Positions 52,954 to 60,956 of a DNA stretch of 64,000 bases are shown one piece after another. This DNA comes from OLB16 sp964481775 (lineage in GTDB: Bacteria; Hinthialibacterota; Hinthialibacteria; OLB16), in assembly GCA_964481775.1 (NCBI GenBank), contig CAYZUX010000002.1:1-64000 (forward strand), written 5' to 3'. Each line of letters begins with the position of its first letter. The first letter of the stretch is position 1. Position numbers and translations under genes: made by a program. Under the pieces are notes generated by a model, which ran no database searches, had not been told where the DNA came from, and worked only from the letters and a program-made list of their open reading frames with translations.

Positions 52954-53526
52954 TTAACGCTGAACACTTGTTCGTTCCGCGATCTCTTCAAGCTTGAGTT
53001 CAATCTCAAGCAGTTTCTCGCGTGTCTTCAGCTCCGCCTGTTCGATGCAATTACGGATCAGGAAGAGCGCGCCCATCAGCAGGTAGACTAATCCGCTCAG
53101 AACCATAAACACCGATTTGACTGAATCGGGGTGCTTCCCAGCTTCCATCAGGAAGATAATCATCATGGTCAGGGTAACTCCCCAGGCCCAGTTCGCCATC
53201 CAGGTGGGGTGTTGCCGACTCTTGTGGACTCCACCTTTCAGGATCCACACTGCCATGCCCACCCAGGCAAAGGCGAAAGCAGCCCCGATGGCAAAGCCAA
53301 TGCGAATCAGAGGCGGCAACCCTCCTCCAAGCACGGCAGCCGTTGTGAAAGTCACACCCAGACCAACCGAGAGTAGTCCAGTCGCGACCAGGCCCCACTT
53401 CCTCATCCCTTTCAGTTCCTGGTTTAACATCTCAGAAACCTCCTTTTCATATTTCCGCCGATATTCGGGATTGGTTTGTTCCATACGAATTAACTGTTCA
53501 CGAAGCCGTGTGGGTTCCTCAGGCAT
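52954..53526 (-). CDS. Four-helix membrane protein next to an ECF sigma factor
   Basis: 190 residues. A charged cytosolic N-terminus (about 1-40, REQLIRMEQTNPEYRRKYEKE) precedes four membrane helices (about 43-150) and a charged helical C-terminus (ELKTREKLLEIELKLEEIAE). It overlaps the sigma gene by eight bases. By position it could be an anti-sigma partner that holds the sigma factor at the membrane, but no zinc-binding HxxxCxxC motif is present. Family not recognised. Confidence 0.65.
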   Translation of the reverse strand: MPEEPTRLREQLIRMEQTNPEYRRKYEKEVSEMLNQELKGMRKWGLVATGLLSVGLGVTFTTAAVLGGGLPPLIRIGFAIGAAFAFAWVGMAVWILKGGVHKSRQHPTWMANWAWGVTLTMMIIFLMEAGKHPDSVKSVFMVLSGLVYLLMGALFLIRNCIEQAELKTREKLLEIELKLEEIAERTSVQR

Positions 53527-54079
53527 GAAGGCGATCCTCCTTTTCCAGGATCTCTCTTAGCGAACGTTTGGCATAATGAAGCCGTGATTTGACTGTGTTC
53601 TCGGGTATGCCTAAGACCTCCGAGATCTCAGCAAGGGACAGGTCCTCCAGGAAATGCAGAGTAAGCACCTCACGGTGGTGGAGAGAGACCTGATCCAAGG
53701 CATAATGGACCCGTTCGACCTCCTCGAAGCCATTCTCCTCATGACCAGCGAAGTCATCCGAATCGGGGGGATCCTCCGGGAAGAGGTCCTGATCCCGGTA
53801 GCGTTTCCTCAGCAGATTCATGGCTTGATTTCGAGCGGTCCGGTAGAGCCAGGGAGAAAGCGCTTTGGGGTCACGCAGATTTCGGATACCTCGCAGCACG
53901 CTGATCCAAGTCTCCTGGAGGGCATCCCAGGCATCGCTCTCATTGCTGAGAAGGCGGCGGATGTAATAAAAGAGCCGTCCCTCCCACAAACGGATCAACT
54001 CCTCCATGGCTCCCTCGGCGCCACGCCGGCAACGCAAGGCCAGCAACTCGTTGTGTATGGATTCTTTGTTGGAGCGCAA
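53519..54079 (-). CDS. ECF-type RNA polymerase sigma factor
   Basis: 186 residues from a TTG start with AGG nine bases upstream. Region 2 (WEGRLFYYIRRLLSNESDAWDALQETWISVL) and SPWLYRTARNQAMNLLRKR, then region 4 (HREVLTLHFLEDLSLAEISEVLGIPENTVKSRLHYAKRSL-type segment) with the helix-turn-helix. A linker of about 40 residues is rich in Asp and Glu. It should switch on a specific regulon; the membrane protein encoded after it may be its regulator. Confidence 0.92.
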   Translation of the reverse strand: MRSNKESIHNELLALRCRRGAEGAMEELIRLWEGRLFYYIRRLLSNESDAWDALQETWISVLRGIRNLRDPKALSPWLYRTARNQAMNLLRKRYRDQDLFPEDPPDSDDFAGHEENGFEEVERVHYALDQVSLHHREVLTLHFLEDLSLAEISEVLGIPENTVKSRLHYAKRSLREILEKEDRLHA

Positions 54080-54167
54080 GGGATTGACCTGCTTTCAACA
54101 AATAGAGTCGACTAGAATACGGGAAAGGTTCAATTCTTTTGTTTTGGAAGCTAAACTGGAGTTATCA

Positions 54168-54656
54168 ATGAAAAAACTGAAAGTCTATCTGGACACCTCG
54201 GTGATCAGTTTCCTTTACGCAGATGATGTTCCTGATTTGCGGGGAGTTACAGAGGCGTTCTTTGATGACTATGTCCTGCCGGAGAAATACTTGGTTCACA
54301 TTTCAGATGTGGTCGTCCGGGAGATCCTGAAGACAAAACACACCGCTAAGAGGGAATTACTCCTCAATGTCATCCGCCAATATCCGATGCGAATTCTATC
54401 ACCCACTCAGGAAACAGACCGTCTTGCCGAGGTTTATCTACACGAGGGAGTGGTTCCCCAATCGAAATGGGAGGACGCTCAACACATAGCAATCGCTACT
54501 TGCTACCAGATGGATGTCCTCCTATCATGGAATTTCAAACACTTGGCCAATATCCAGAAGCAGCTTATAGTTAAGATAGCAAACGAGAGGGAAGGGTACT
54601 GTAACCCACTCCTGTTGATTAATCCGATGGAGCTTTTGTATGAAATCGGCAGTTGA
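54168..54656 (+). CDS. PIN-domain toxin
   Basis: 162 residues from ATG 54168 (GGAG upstream). PIN acidic residues: VYLDTSVISFL, Glu in VVREILKT, Asp in WEDAQHIAIA, and LLSWNFKHLAN. Typical of a type II RNase toxin related to VapC. The stop overlaps the next gene by 17 bases. Here the toxin precedes the antitoxin, the reverse of most type II pairs. Confidence 0.88.
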   Translation: MKKLKVYLDTSVISFLYADDVPDLRGVTEAFFDDYVLPEKYLVHISDVVVREILKTKHTAKRELLLNVIRQYPMRILSPTQETDRLAEVYLHEGVVPQSKWEDAQHIAIATCYQMDVLLSWNFKHLANIQKQLIVKIANEREGYCNPLLLINPMELLYEIGS

Positions 54657-54834
54657 TGAAATCACCAGGTCTCTCGAAGAAGTGTGGGAGATGAAGCAGG
54701 CGGTGTTCGAGGACATCAAGAACATGTCCTCCGAAGAACGGCGAGTTTATTACCATAAGGGCCTTGAGGAGGCTGCACACCTCCTCGGGGTCACCCTTGT
54801 CGAGAACCCAGACGGAACGAAGTCGTTCATTTAG
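54640..54834 (+). CDS. Small antitoxin for the PIN toxin
   Basis: 64 residues, mainly helical (KSAVDEITRSLEEVWEMKQA, NMSSEERRVYYHKGLEEAAHLL), acidic overall. Its 17-base overlap with the toxin gene gives coupled translation. The N-terminus with the KSAVDEI...EEVWE pattern is like antitoxins found after related PIN toxins. Neutralising role is inferred from this arrangement. Confidence 0.75.
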   Translation: MKSAVDEITRSLEEVWEMKQAVFEDIKNMSSEERRVYYHKGLEEAAHLLGVTLVENPDGTKSFI

Positions 54835-54842
54835 ATAAACTC

Positions 54843-55916
54843 TCACCCCACCAGAGGAACTGTTTTCTTCAGCCTCGCACTGAGCACTGCCGAATCCACA
54901 ATCCTCTGCCCGATGCGTCCAATCTCTGGTGACAGAGGTCCTCGCACCGGTTCATTGGATTCCAGGCAATGGATGAAGTACTCGATGGGATTCCGCCGGG
55001 GTGGTTCGAGTGTGTCCACTGGGATGTCCTTCCCTTCTGGACACTCCCGAGTCTGGAGGCGGATGGTCTTTTCGTAGTCGTAACTGCTGATGGTCCCCTC
55101 CGTCCCCTTGAGCACGAATCCGCATTTGGGTTGCGGTTGATGAGTCCAGGGATCCGTGAAGGTGCCCCAGCGGGTTTCAAACTTGGAGAGACCGCAGTCA
55201 TAGCGAACCACGGTGATGCTGTGCTCATCGACCTCAAGCCCGGGTGGTTCATCAACCACACAGGTTACTTCCAGAGGGATTTTCCCTCCATGGAACCAGG
55301 TTCCCAGAGTAACCCCATAACCGAGGTAATCGAGCAGCGAACCGCCGCCCTTCTCTCTCTGATAAAACCAACTCTCGGATTTCTTGGCGGCTGCTTCGGC
55401 GCTGGTTTCAGCTTTATCCGCCACATGCCAGAGCGGGCCTCGATTGCCATCGTAGTAGTGAACCTCGATCAGATCTCCGATGACTCCTTCATCGATCAGA
55501 CGCTTGGAGGTGACATGCGGCGGGTACCAGGCCAGCGGCCAGTTGATGGCCAGCAACTTTCCTGATTTGCCCGCTGCCTGGATCATTGAATCGGCCTCCG
55601 ACAAAGACGCCGCGAAGGGTTTCTCCACCAGCAAATGGACATGGTACTCAGCCACTTTGCAGGTCCACTCGCCATGGGTCGCGGTGGCGGGACAGAGGAT
55701 GGCGGCATCCGGCTCGGTCTTTTCAAGACACTCACGGTAGTCCGTGAAGATCATGCTCTCCGGAATCGAGAGCCACTCAGCCACCTTCATCATCGTGGAG
55801 CGATCCTCATGGCAGATTCCCACCACCTCCGCGTTGGGGTGCTCTTTCACCATCCGTAGCAGATCGCCCATGTGCATGTGATCGAAGTTGATGCCGACAA
55901 AGCGCCAGGGTTTCAT
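54843..55916 (-). CDS. Gfo/Idh/MocA-family oxidoreductase
   Basis: 357 residues. Rossmann start KPWRFVGINFDHMHMGDLLR, the conserved VEKPFAASLSEADSM (the EKP motif) and a C-terminal beta-sheet domain with GGSLLDYLGYG. NAD(P)-dependent sugar or inositol dehydrogenase type; these are abundant in glycan-degrading bacteria. The ATG overlaps the upstream DUF5615 toxin gene's stop by four bases (ATGA), so they share a transcript. Substrate unknown. Confidence 0.9.
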   Translation of the reverse strand: MKPWRFVGINFDHMHMGDLLRMVKEHPNAEVVGICHEDRSTMMKVAEWLSIPESMIFTDYRECLEKTEPDAAILCPATATHGEWTCKVAEYHVHLLVEKPFAASLSEADSMIQAAGKSGKLLAINWPLAWYPPHVTSKRLIDEGVIGDLIEVHYYDGNRGPLWHVADKAETSAEAAAKKSESWFYQREKGGGSLLDYLGYGVTLGTWFHGGKIPLEVTCVVDEPPGLEVDEHSITVVRYDCGLSKFETRWGTFTDPWTHQPQPKCGFVLKGTEGTISSYDYEKTIRLQTRECPEGKDIPVDTLEPPRRNPIEYFIHCLESNEPVRGPLSPEIGRIGQRIVDSAVLSARLKKTVPLVG

Positions 55917-56284
55917 AGGTCGTATTCCCTCCTGAGCCGTAGTTTTGAATCCGTTAAGACAGCCATCAGAGGCCCTTGTGGAGCCTCCACTTGAATCTCT
56001 TCAAGAGCAGCAAAATTTTTTTCGATGACCCTGCCAAGAATGAAAGGATGGAATCTGAGTAGCAGAACCCGTGACTGGCCTCCTCTGAAATGAGTCTGGC
56101 GAAGGTAACCAAAGTCCTTATCCGAACTCAGTAAAAGATCAAAATCTTCCATGGATCTTTCAAGGTAGACCTCATCCTTTGCCGACTGAAGCCTCATTTG
56201 ATCACAGGAGAGTACAGAATAACCGGCATTCCGGCGGGCGCGGATCAAACCCGGTGGAACGTTCTCATCGGCAAGGTTTCGCAT
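55913..56284 (-). CDS. DUF5615 PIN-like toxin
   Basis: 123 residues: RNLADENVPPGLIRARRNAGY with the first acidic pair, then DFDLLLSSDKDFGYL and VLLLRFHP. This matches the DUF5615 PIN-like group found after DUF433 genes. The DUF433 stop is immediately followed by this start (TGAATG). Its stop overlaps the oxidoreductase start. Confidence 0.85.
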   Translation of the reverse strand: MRNLADENVPPGLIRARRNAGYSVLSCDQMRLQSAKDEVYLERSMEDFDLLLSSDKDFGYLRQTHFRGGQSRVLLLRFHPFILGRVIEKNFAALEEIQVEAPQGPLMAVLTDSKLRLRREYDL

Positions 56285-56521
56285 TCAATGAGATCGTAAA
56301 GGGACAGAGGATTCAGTCTCTTGATCCACCAATTTCCAAGCATATTCAAGCGCAGCCAGAATGCTTTCCCGGCTTAGGTGAGGATAACTCTCCAGAACTT
56401 CCTCATAGCTCCATCCTGAAAACAGGAGGTTCAAAATGAATTCCACGCTGATACGGGTTCGTTTGATAATCGGCTTCCCGCTGAGTATATCGGGATTCCG
56501 GTCTATCCGCTCTTCCCACAT
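56285..56521 (-). CDS. DUF433 antitoxin
   Basis: 78 residues: RIDRNPDILSGKPIIKRTRISVEFIL then GWSYEEVLESYPHLSRESILAALEYA, the standard DUF433 signature with an HTH-like part. GGAGG eight bases upstream of the ATG. First gene of the DUF433-DUF5615-oxidoreductase unit. Confidence 0.9.
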   Translation of the reverse strand: MWEERIDRNPDILSGKPIIKRTRISVEFILNLLFSGWSYEEVLESYPHLSRESILAALEYAWKLVDQETESSVPLRSH

Positions 56522-56565
56522 GGCTGTGTCCTCCGTGACTCAGTATAGCAATCCTGCAAGGACTG

Positions 56566-57360
56566 CTAAGCCGTCACCCTCCCCTGCATTTCCCCCCACT
56601 CCCGCCTTGCGATCTGTAACACCTGATCATTGGGTAGCTTTTGAATGGGGGCATAGGGAGCATGGTGGAATTGTTTGTAAGGGATGTTGTGGGCGGTGTT
56701 GTAACAGCAGATGAGGGACCAGCGGGGATTGGGACTGCGGTTCTGGTCGGAACGGTGCAGCAGGTTGGCATGGAAGAAAAGCCCCGTGCCCGGCTCCATC
56801 TCACAGAAGACATGCGGTAGACGTTGAAGAGCCTGCTCCACCCGTTCCATATCCGCGCCGGTCTGATCGCCGGTGACACCATGGTTGACTCTTCCCATTT
56901 TATGGGATCCCTGAATCACCTGAAGGCAACCATTCTCCTTCGTTGCACGGTCGACCGCGATCATGCAGCTGGCCATGTCCGGAAAGAGGCAGGCATCGTT
57001 GTACCAGTAGCCATAGTCCTGGTGCCATTCCCAGGCCCCACCGACATAAGGCTCCTTGAGCATCATCTTGTGATGGAGGTGGTATACTTCATCACCAAGC
57101 AGACGCTCCATGGTGGCTACAATCCGCTCGCAGCGTACACAGGCGCTGTAGAGGTCATCGCCGAGAACCGAACGGAGCGTGAGACGGCTGATCCCGCCCT
57201 GGCTGTCCTTACGGTCCCAGGCCTCCGAGGCAAGCGCCTGATCGGCACGTGCAATTTTCAATAGAAGCTCAGTCTCTTCTTGCGAGAAGAGCCCTGGCAC
57301 CATCAGAAAACCATCTTTTTCAAACTGGGAAATCTGAGACGCGGTGACTTGGAAAATCAA
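56566..57360 (-). CDS. PhyH-type Fe(II)/2-oxoglutarate dioxygenase
   Basis: 264 residues from TTG 57360 with GGGGAGG six bases upstream; ATG 57378 gives 270 but no site. The family pattern QFEKDGFLMVPGLFS opens it. Iron ligands are likely the His and Asp in WHQDYGYW and the His in LLHRSDQN, with the Arg in RSPNPRW for oxoglutarate. Substrate unknown; such enzymes are frequent in marine and candidate-phylum genomes. No linked pathway gene is visible. Confidence 0.85.
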   Translation of the reverse strand: MIFQVTASQISQFEKDGFLMVPGLFSQEETELLLKIARADQALASEAWDRKDSQGGISRLTLRSVLGDDLYSACVRCERIVATMERLLGDEVYHLHHKMMLKEPYVGGAWEWHQDYGYWYNDACLFPDMASCMIAVDRATKENGCLQVIQGSHKMGRVNHGVTGDQTGADMERVEQALQRLPHVFCEMEPGTGLFFHANLLHRSDQNRSPNPRWSLICCYNTAHNIPYKQFHHAPYAPIQKLPNDQVLQIARREWGEMQGRVTA

Positions 57361-57436
57361 TCGAATCCTCCCCTTCATCGGAACGAGAAACTACTCGTCC
57401 CAGCAGATCTACCAGCCGTTGAAAAAGTGATAACAA

Positions 57437-57514
57437 TGGATTCCCGCTTTCGCGGGAATGACGAAGCGAGCAAGAACATTCGGAAATCGTCATTCCCGCG
57501 AAAGCGGGAATCCA
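57437..57514. repeat. Two 28-base inverted repeats, each a dRS3-like palindrome
   Basis: 57437-57464 and 57487-57514 are exact reverse complements separated by 22 bases. Each contains ATTCCC-N8-GGGAAT with an internal 8-bp stem (ATTCCCGC TTTC GCGGGAAT). The 20-base pattern ATTCCCNNNNNNNNGGGAAT is the dRS3 consensus known from Neisseria, where it serves as a phage integrase target. Here it lies in the gap between the PhyH and FecR genes. Confidence 0.9.
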
Positions 57515-57566
57515 CTGCAACTCCCCATATTCGGATTCTTCAACGGATTCCGATCATGGAATCAAC

Positions 57567-58394
57567 TCAGTTCTTGCCGCGATCCGACCCGGTGTCATCG
57601 CCCTCATTATCCGAGCGCTCCGGGAAGGTTCCCGTGTCAGTGTCTTCATCGTTCTCATCGCCATGCTCGCCTGGACCAAACTGTGAGCCACCGCCAGGTA
57701 GAACGCCTTGTGCACCACCAGCGCGTCCAGTCTGGGTGGTACCACCCATCGAGCCTTGGATAAAGGTTCCATTCGGTTCGATATCCAGTGTGTCACCATC
57801 ATCCAGAAGCCGCCTGCTCTTCCTCGTCCTCGGGTCGAGGATCGCAATTTTTCCGCGGAAAACACGGAACTTCACTTTGGGATTGCCTTGGACAGCAGGA
57901 AGGACCCTGGTACTGAACTTGGTTCCACGGACCGCGGCGACAGCGGTTGGGGTCTGGACCTCGAAACGTTCCGAGTTGGGATCGATCTTGCGGACATTCG
58001 CTATCACATGTCCTTCCGCAACACGAACTCCTATGGTTTCGCCTCCACTGGCAACATCTGTAAAAAGCTCATTGAGTTTCACTCGAGAGCGCTCATCGAT
58101 CTCAACCGTGGTTTGAGAAGGAGCCTCGCTTCCCGCAGGACCGGTCTTTCCCTCGATCAACAATTTGACACGGGATTTCGGCCCAGTCAGCAGGATGTGT
58201 CCCTGCTCCAGCCGGGTTTTATTCACCTGGACAATAAACCGTTCCGGAGAACCTTCCTTGTAGAACTGCGCCTTCCCCGCTGCCTCGATGACCAGAGCGG
58301 TGAGTTGGGGGGGATTGGCGGGTTGAGCCTGCACGGTCAAAGCAGAGATGCAGGCAAGGAAACTGACCCTGAGGAAGGTAGAGATTGTGCGCAT
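57567..58394 (-). CDS. FecR-domain protein
   Basis: 275 residues, signal peptide ending near LTVQAQP. The FecR-type beta domain covers about 40-200 (GHILLTGPKSRVKLLIEG, ETIGVRVAEGHVIANV, VQTPTAVAAVRGTKFSTRV). The C-terminus is Gly- and Asp-rich low complexity. In other bacteria such proteins can signal or bind surface polymers; no sigma factor is adjacent. AAGGAG precedes the ATG. Confidence 0.85.
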   Translation of the reverse strand: MRTISTFLRVSFLACISALTVQAQPANPPQLTALVIEAAGKAQFYKEGSPERFIVQVNKTRLEQGHILLTGPKSRVKLLIEGKTGPAGSEAPSQTTVEIDERSRVKLNELFTDVASGGETIGVRVAEGHVIANVRKIDPNSERFEVQTPTAVAAVRGTKFSTRVLPAVQGNPKVKFRVFRGKIAILDPRTRKSRRLLDDGDTLDIEPNGTFIQGSMGGTTQTGRAGGAQGVLPGGGSQFGPGEHGDENDEDTDTGTFPERSDNEGDDTGSDRGKN

Positions 58395-58507
58395 TTGCGA
58401 GCTCCTTACGAGTGTGCGAAGATCTTATGGGATGCCTTTCGATTCTCCAAGTCAGAAAATCATCTTACCTTTAGTATAGCCGCTTCCACGAAGATGACAC
58501 GTAGAGA

Positions 58508-60040
58508 TTATGCTTCGTTCCCCGCCAGCATGGGGGAGAGGGCATTCTTGGCCTTATCACGGATCCCTTGCGGGATGGTTCTCTGAAGGAGCTGAACCGC
58601 GTAAGGGGCCTGTCCAGGGAAAAAGAACTGGAGGCGCTCAGGGTGGTTTCTGAAGAACCGTGAGGCCGCCAGCCTGCGGATCAGACCGGGTGAGCGGTAT
58701 TGCGAGAGAAGGTAGAGACGATTGAAAAAGGCATAGCGTTTTTCATCCAATGGATGAGTATCCTTCTGCTCCTCGTAAACCCGGGTCAATTCGTAATTGG
58801 GAAAATAAGACAGATAACTGAGCGTGTCGCTGCCAATCTTGACCGGTTGGGGCATTGCCAGCAACAGGTCAAGGGTTTTCTGGCAGTCCTCCTCGGTCTC
58901 AAGTGGGTTATTGGTGATGATATCGATGGAATACTCAATGCCCGCCTCGGAGAGATTGCGCGCTGCCTCCAGCACCATGTCGCGTGGCGCGGGACGTCCA
59001 TACTGGTTGATCAAGACCTCCTCGCTCCCGCTCTGGACTCCCATACGCACCTCGACCTCCCCGGCGCTCTTTAGGAGTGCACAGATATTCCTGTCACATT
59101 GCTGGGGGTAAACATAAGCCCAATAAGGCAACCCAATTTCGGCTTTATAACGGGGGAGAAAGACCTTCAGCCATTCCTTGTGGATCGAGAAGATGTCATC
59201 CCAGAAATGGATCTTCTTGACGTTATATCGGGCTTTGACGGTCTTCAGGATTTCAAGGGCATAATCCACACTGTGACGGCGGACATAGCGTTGCCCCTTG
59301 TACATGTCATGGAGCACGTTGTGAATACAGAAGGTGCACTTGTAGGGGCAACCACGCGATGTGCTGAAAAGGAAATCATCCCAACAGTCACGGTCCACAC
59401 GGGGCCAGAGTCCATCCCAGCTGATCTCGAACTTGTCCTGAGGCTCGAAGTCTGGGAGTGGTAAACGGTCCAGGTCCTGGATCAGGGGACGCAGGCTATT
59501 GCGGAAGACCTTGCCATTTTCTTTGGCCCAGATGTTCTGGATCCCGGTAAGGTCTCCTTTTCTGTCCCAGGCAGCAGCAAACTCAGCGAGGGGGTCCTCG
59601 CCCTCGCTGATGCACAGGTAATCCGCGAACTGGATATCAAACTCCGGGTTAACGGTCGGTTCGATTCCACCCCAGATCACCTTCAGCCCCAATTCATTAC
59701 GGATCCGTTCGGTGACTTCCCTTGCAGTGTTGATGAACTTGGAGGTCAGACTGATTCCCACAAAGTCACACTTGCGTTCACGAATCAGATCGATAAGGAG
59801 CTTCCATTCCGTCTCCGAAATCCGTCGCGGATAACAGTAGGCAATCTCGCCGCGCGAACAAAGGCCGACATTGACCTCATCGATCACTGGTTCAGGTGGG
59901 AAATCGGCCTTCATCAGAACCTCATACTGCTTAAGGTAGATGACAGTGACCTCATGGCCATGCTGCTTGAGGTATGCCGACAGGTAGCGGATACCAAGTG
60001 CCACCGTGTCATACATTGAAATCAGGGCAATACGTGCCAT
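58508..60040 (-). CDS. B12-binding-domain radical SAM protein
   Basis: 510 residues. N-terminal cobalamin-binding-like domain (about 1-150; RYLSAYLKQHGHEVTVIYL, GGIEPTVNPE), then the radical SAM core with the 4Fe-4S motif STSRGCPYKCTFCIHNV and RMGVQSGSEEVL. Many relatives are methylases or modify lipids, antibiotics or hopanoids; this one cannot be placed. No accessory gene is adjacent. Confidence 0.88.
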   Translation of the reverse strand: MARIALISMYDTVALGIRYLSAYLKQHGHEVTVIYLKQYEVLMKADFPPEPVIDEVNVGLCSRGEIAYCYPRRISETEWKLLIDLIRERKCDFVGISLTSKFINTAREVTERIRNELGLKVIWGGIEPTVNPEFDIQFADYLCISEGEDPLAEFAAAWDRKGDLTGIQNIWAKENGKVFRNSLRPLIQDLDRLPLPDFEPQDKFEISWDGLWPRVDRDCWDDFLFSTSRGCPYKCTFCIHNVLHDMYKGQRYVRRHSVDYALEILKTVKARYNVKKIHFWDDIFSIHKEWLKVFLPRYKAEIGLPYWAYVYPQQCDRNICALLKSAGEVEVRMGVQSGSEEVLINQYGRPAPRDMVLEAARNLSEAGIEYSIDIITNNPLETEEDCQKTLDLLLAMPQPVKIGSDTLSYLSYFPNYELTRVYEEQKDTHPLDEKRYAFFNRLYLLSQYRSPGLIRRLAASRFFRNHPERLQFFFPGQAPYAVQLLQRTIPQGIRDKAKNALSPMLAGNEA

Positions 60041-60116
60041 GAGGATAGGTCCCTTCTGTGTAAACCTTATTTTCTGGCCGGGTTAGACTATAGTCAACCG
60101 GAAACCAAATGCCACC

Positions 60117-60926
60117 ATGCAACCCATTCAGCCCCCCTCCAAGACTCTGCTCAGCCGGATCCGCAAACTCCAGACCCGCAAGGGACGCGAAGAGAGTCAT
60201 CGATTTCTGGCCGAGGGATACAAATTGGTCAAAGAATGCCTCACTGCTGGTGTATGTTGTCATTCCCTGATCTTTTCAGATGATTTTCCCGAGTCTTGCC
60301 AGGAGGAACTGACTTCATGGCTCCTCCCCCTTGCTCATGTTACCGCAACCATGATGGATCGTGCGGCTTTTGACCGTCTATGTGACACACAAACCCCACA
60401 GGGAGTTCTCGGTGAGTTCGATCAGCCCGCAGCCCCCGGTTTGTCCATGCTGGAGTCTGGCCTCGGATTGGTGATAGTTCTCGACGAGGTTCAGGACCCA
60501 GGTAATGTGGGAACCTCGATCCGGGTGGCGGCGGGGTTAGGCGCCAGGGGAGTGGTGCTCACTCATGGGTGTGCCGATTTGTGGAATCCCAAGGTGGTGC
60601 GTGCCTCGGCGGGGGCTGTGTTCCATATTCCGGTTTGGAGTGGAGTAAACTCAATGGAGATGGCGCAAATCCTCCCTTCCAAGGGGTATGCAGTCTGGGT
60701 GGCGGATGCTTCAGGGGCATCGCTTTTTGAGGAGAAAAAGAGTCCCGAGCGACTGGCGCTTGTGATGGGAAACGAAGCCCATGGTGCTTCCCTGGCCTGG
60801 TTCGAGATCCCTGGCAGCAAACGGATCGGCCTTCCCATGGCTCATGGGGTGGAGTCCCTGAATGTGGGAACTGCTTTGGCGGCAATACTGGGTTGGATAT
60901 GGGGAAACAGATTATCCCCCGGTTAA
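60117..60926 (+). CDS. SpoU/TrmH-family RNA 2'-O-methyltransferase
   Basis: 269 residues with N-terminal substrate-binding domain (about 1-105; KLQTRKGREESHRFLAEGYK-like segment) and C-terminal SPOUT knot with motif 1 DPGNVGTSIRVAAGLG, motif 2 LALVMGNEAHGAS and motif 3 IGLPMAHGVESLNVGTA. Methylates rRNA or tRNA ribose; RlmB/TsnR type. Start ATG has no strong site. Confidence 0.93.
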   Translation: MQPIQPPSKTLLSRIRKLQTRKGREESHRFLAEGYKLVKECLTAGVCCHSLIFSDDFPESCQEELTSWLLPLAHVTATMMDRAAFDRLCDTQTPQGVLGEFDQPAAPGLSMLESGLGLVIVLDEVQDPGNVGTSIRVAAGLGARGVVLTHGCADLWNPKVVRASAGAVFHIPVWSGVNSMEMAQILPSKGYAVWVADASGASLFEEKKSPERLALVMGNEAHGASLAWFEIPGSKRIGLPMAHGVESLNVGTALAAILGWIWGNRLSPG

Positions 60927-60956
60927 TTTTCCGTGATTGAGGCAGCCTGTACCGCA

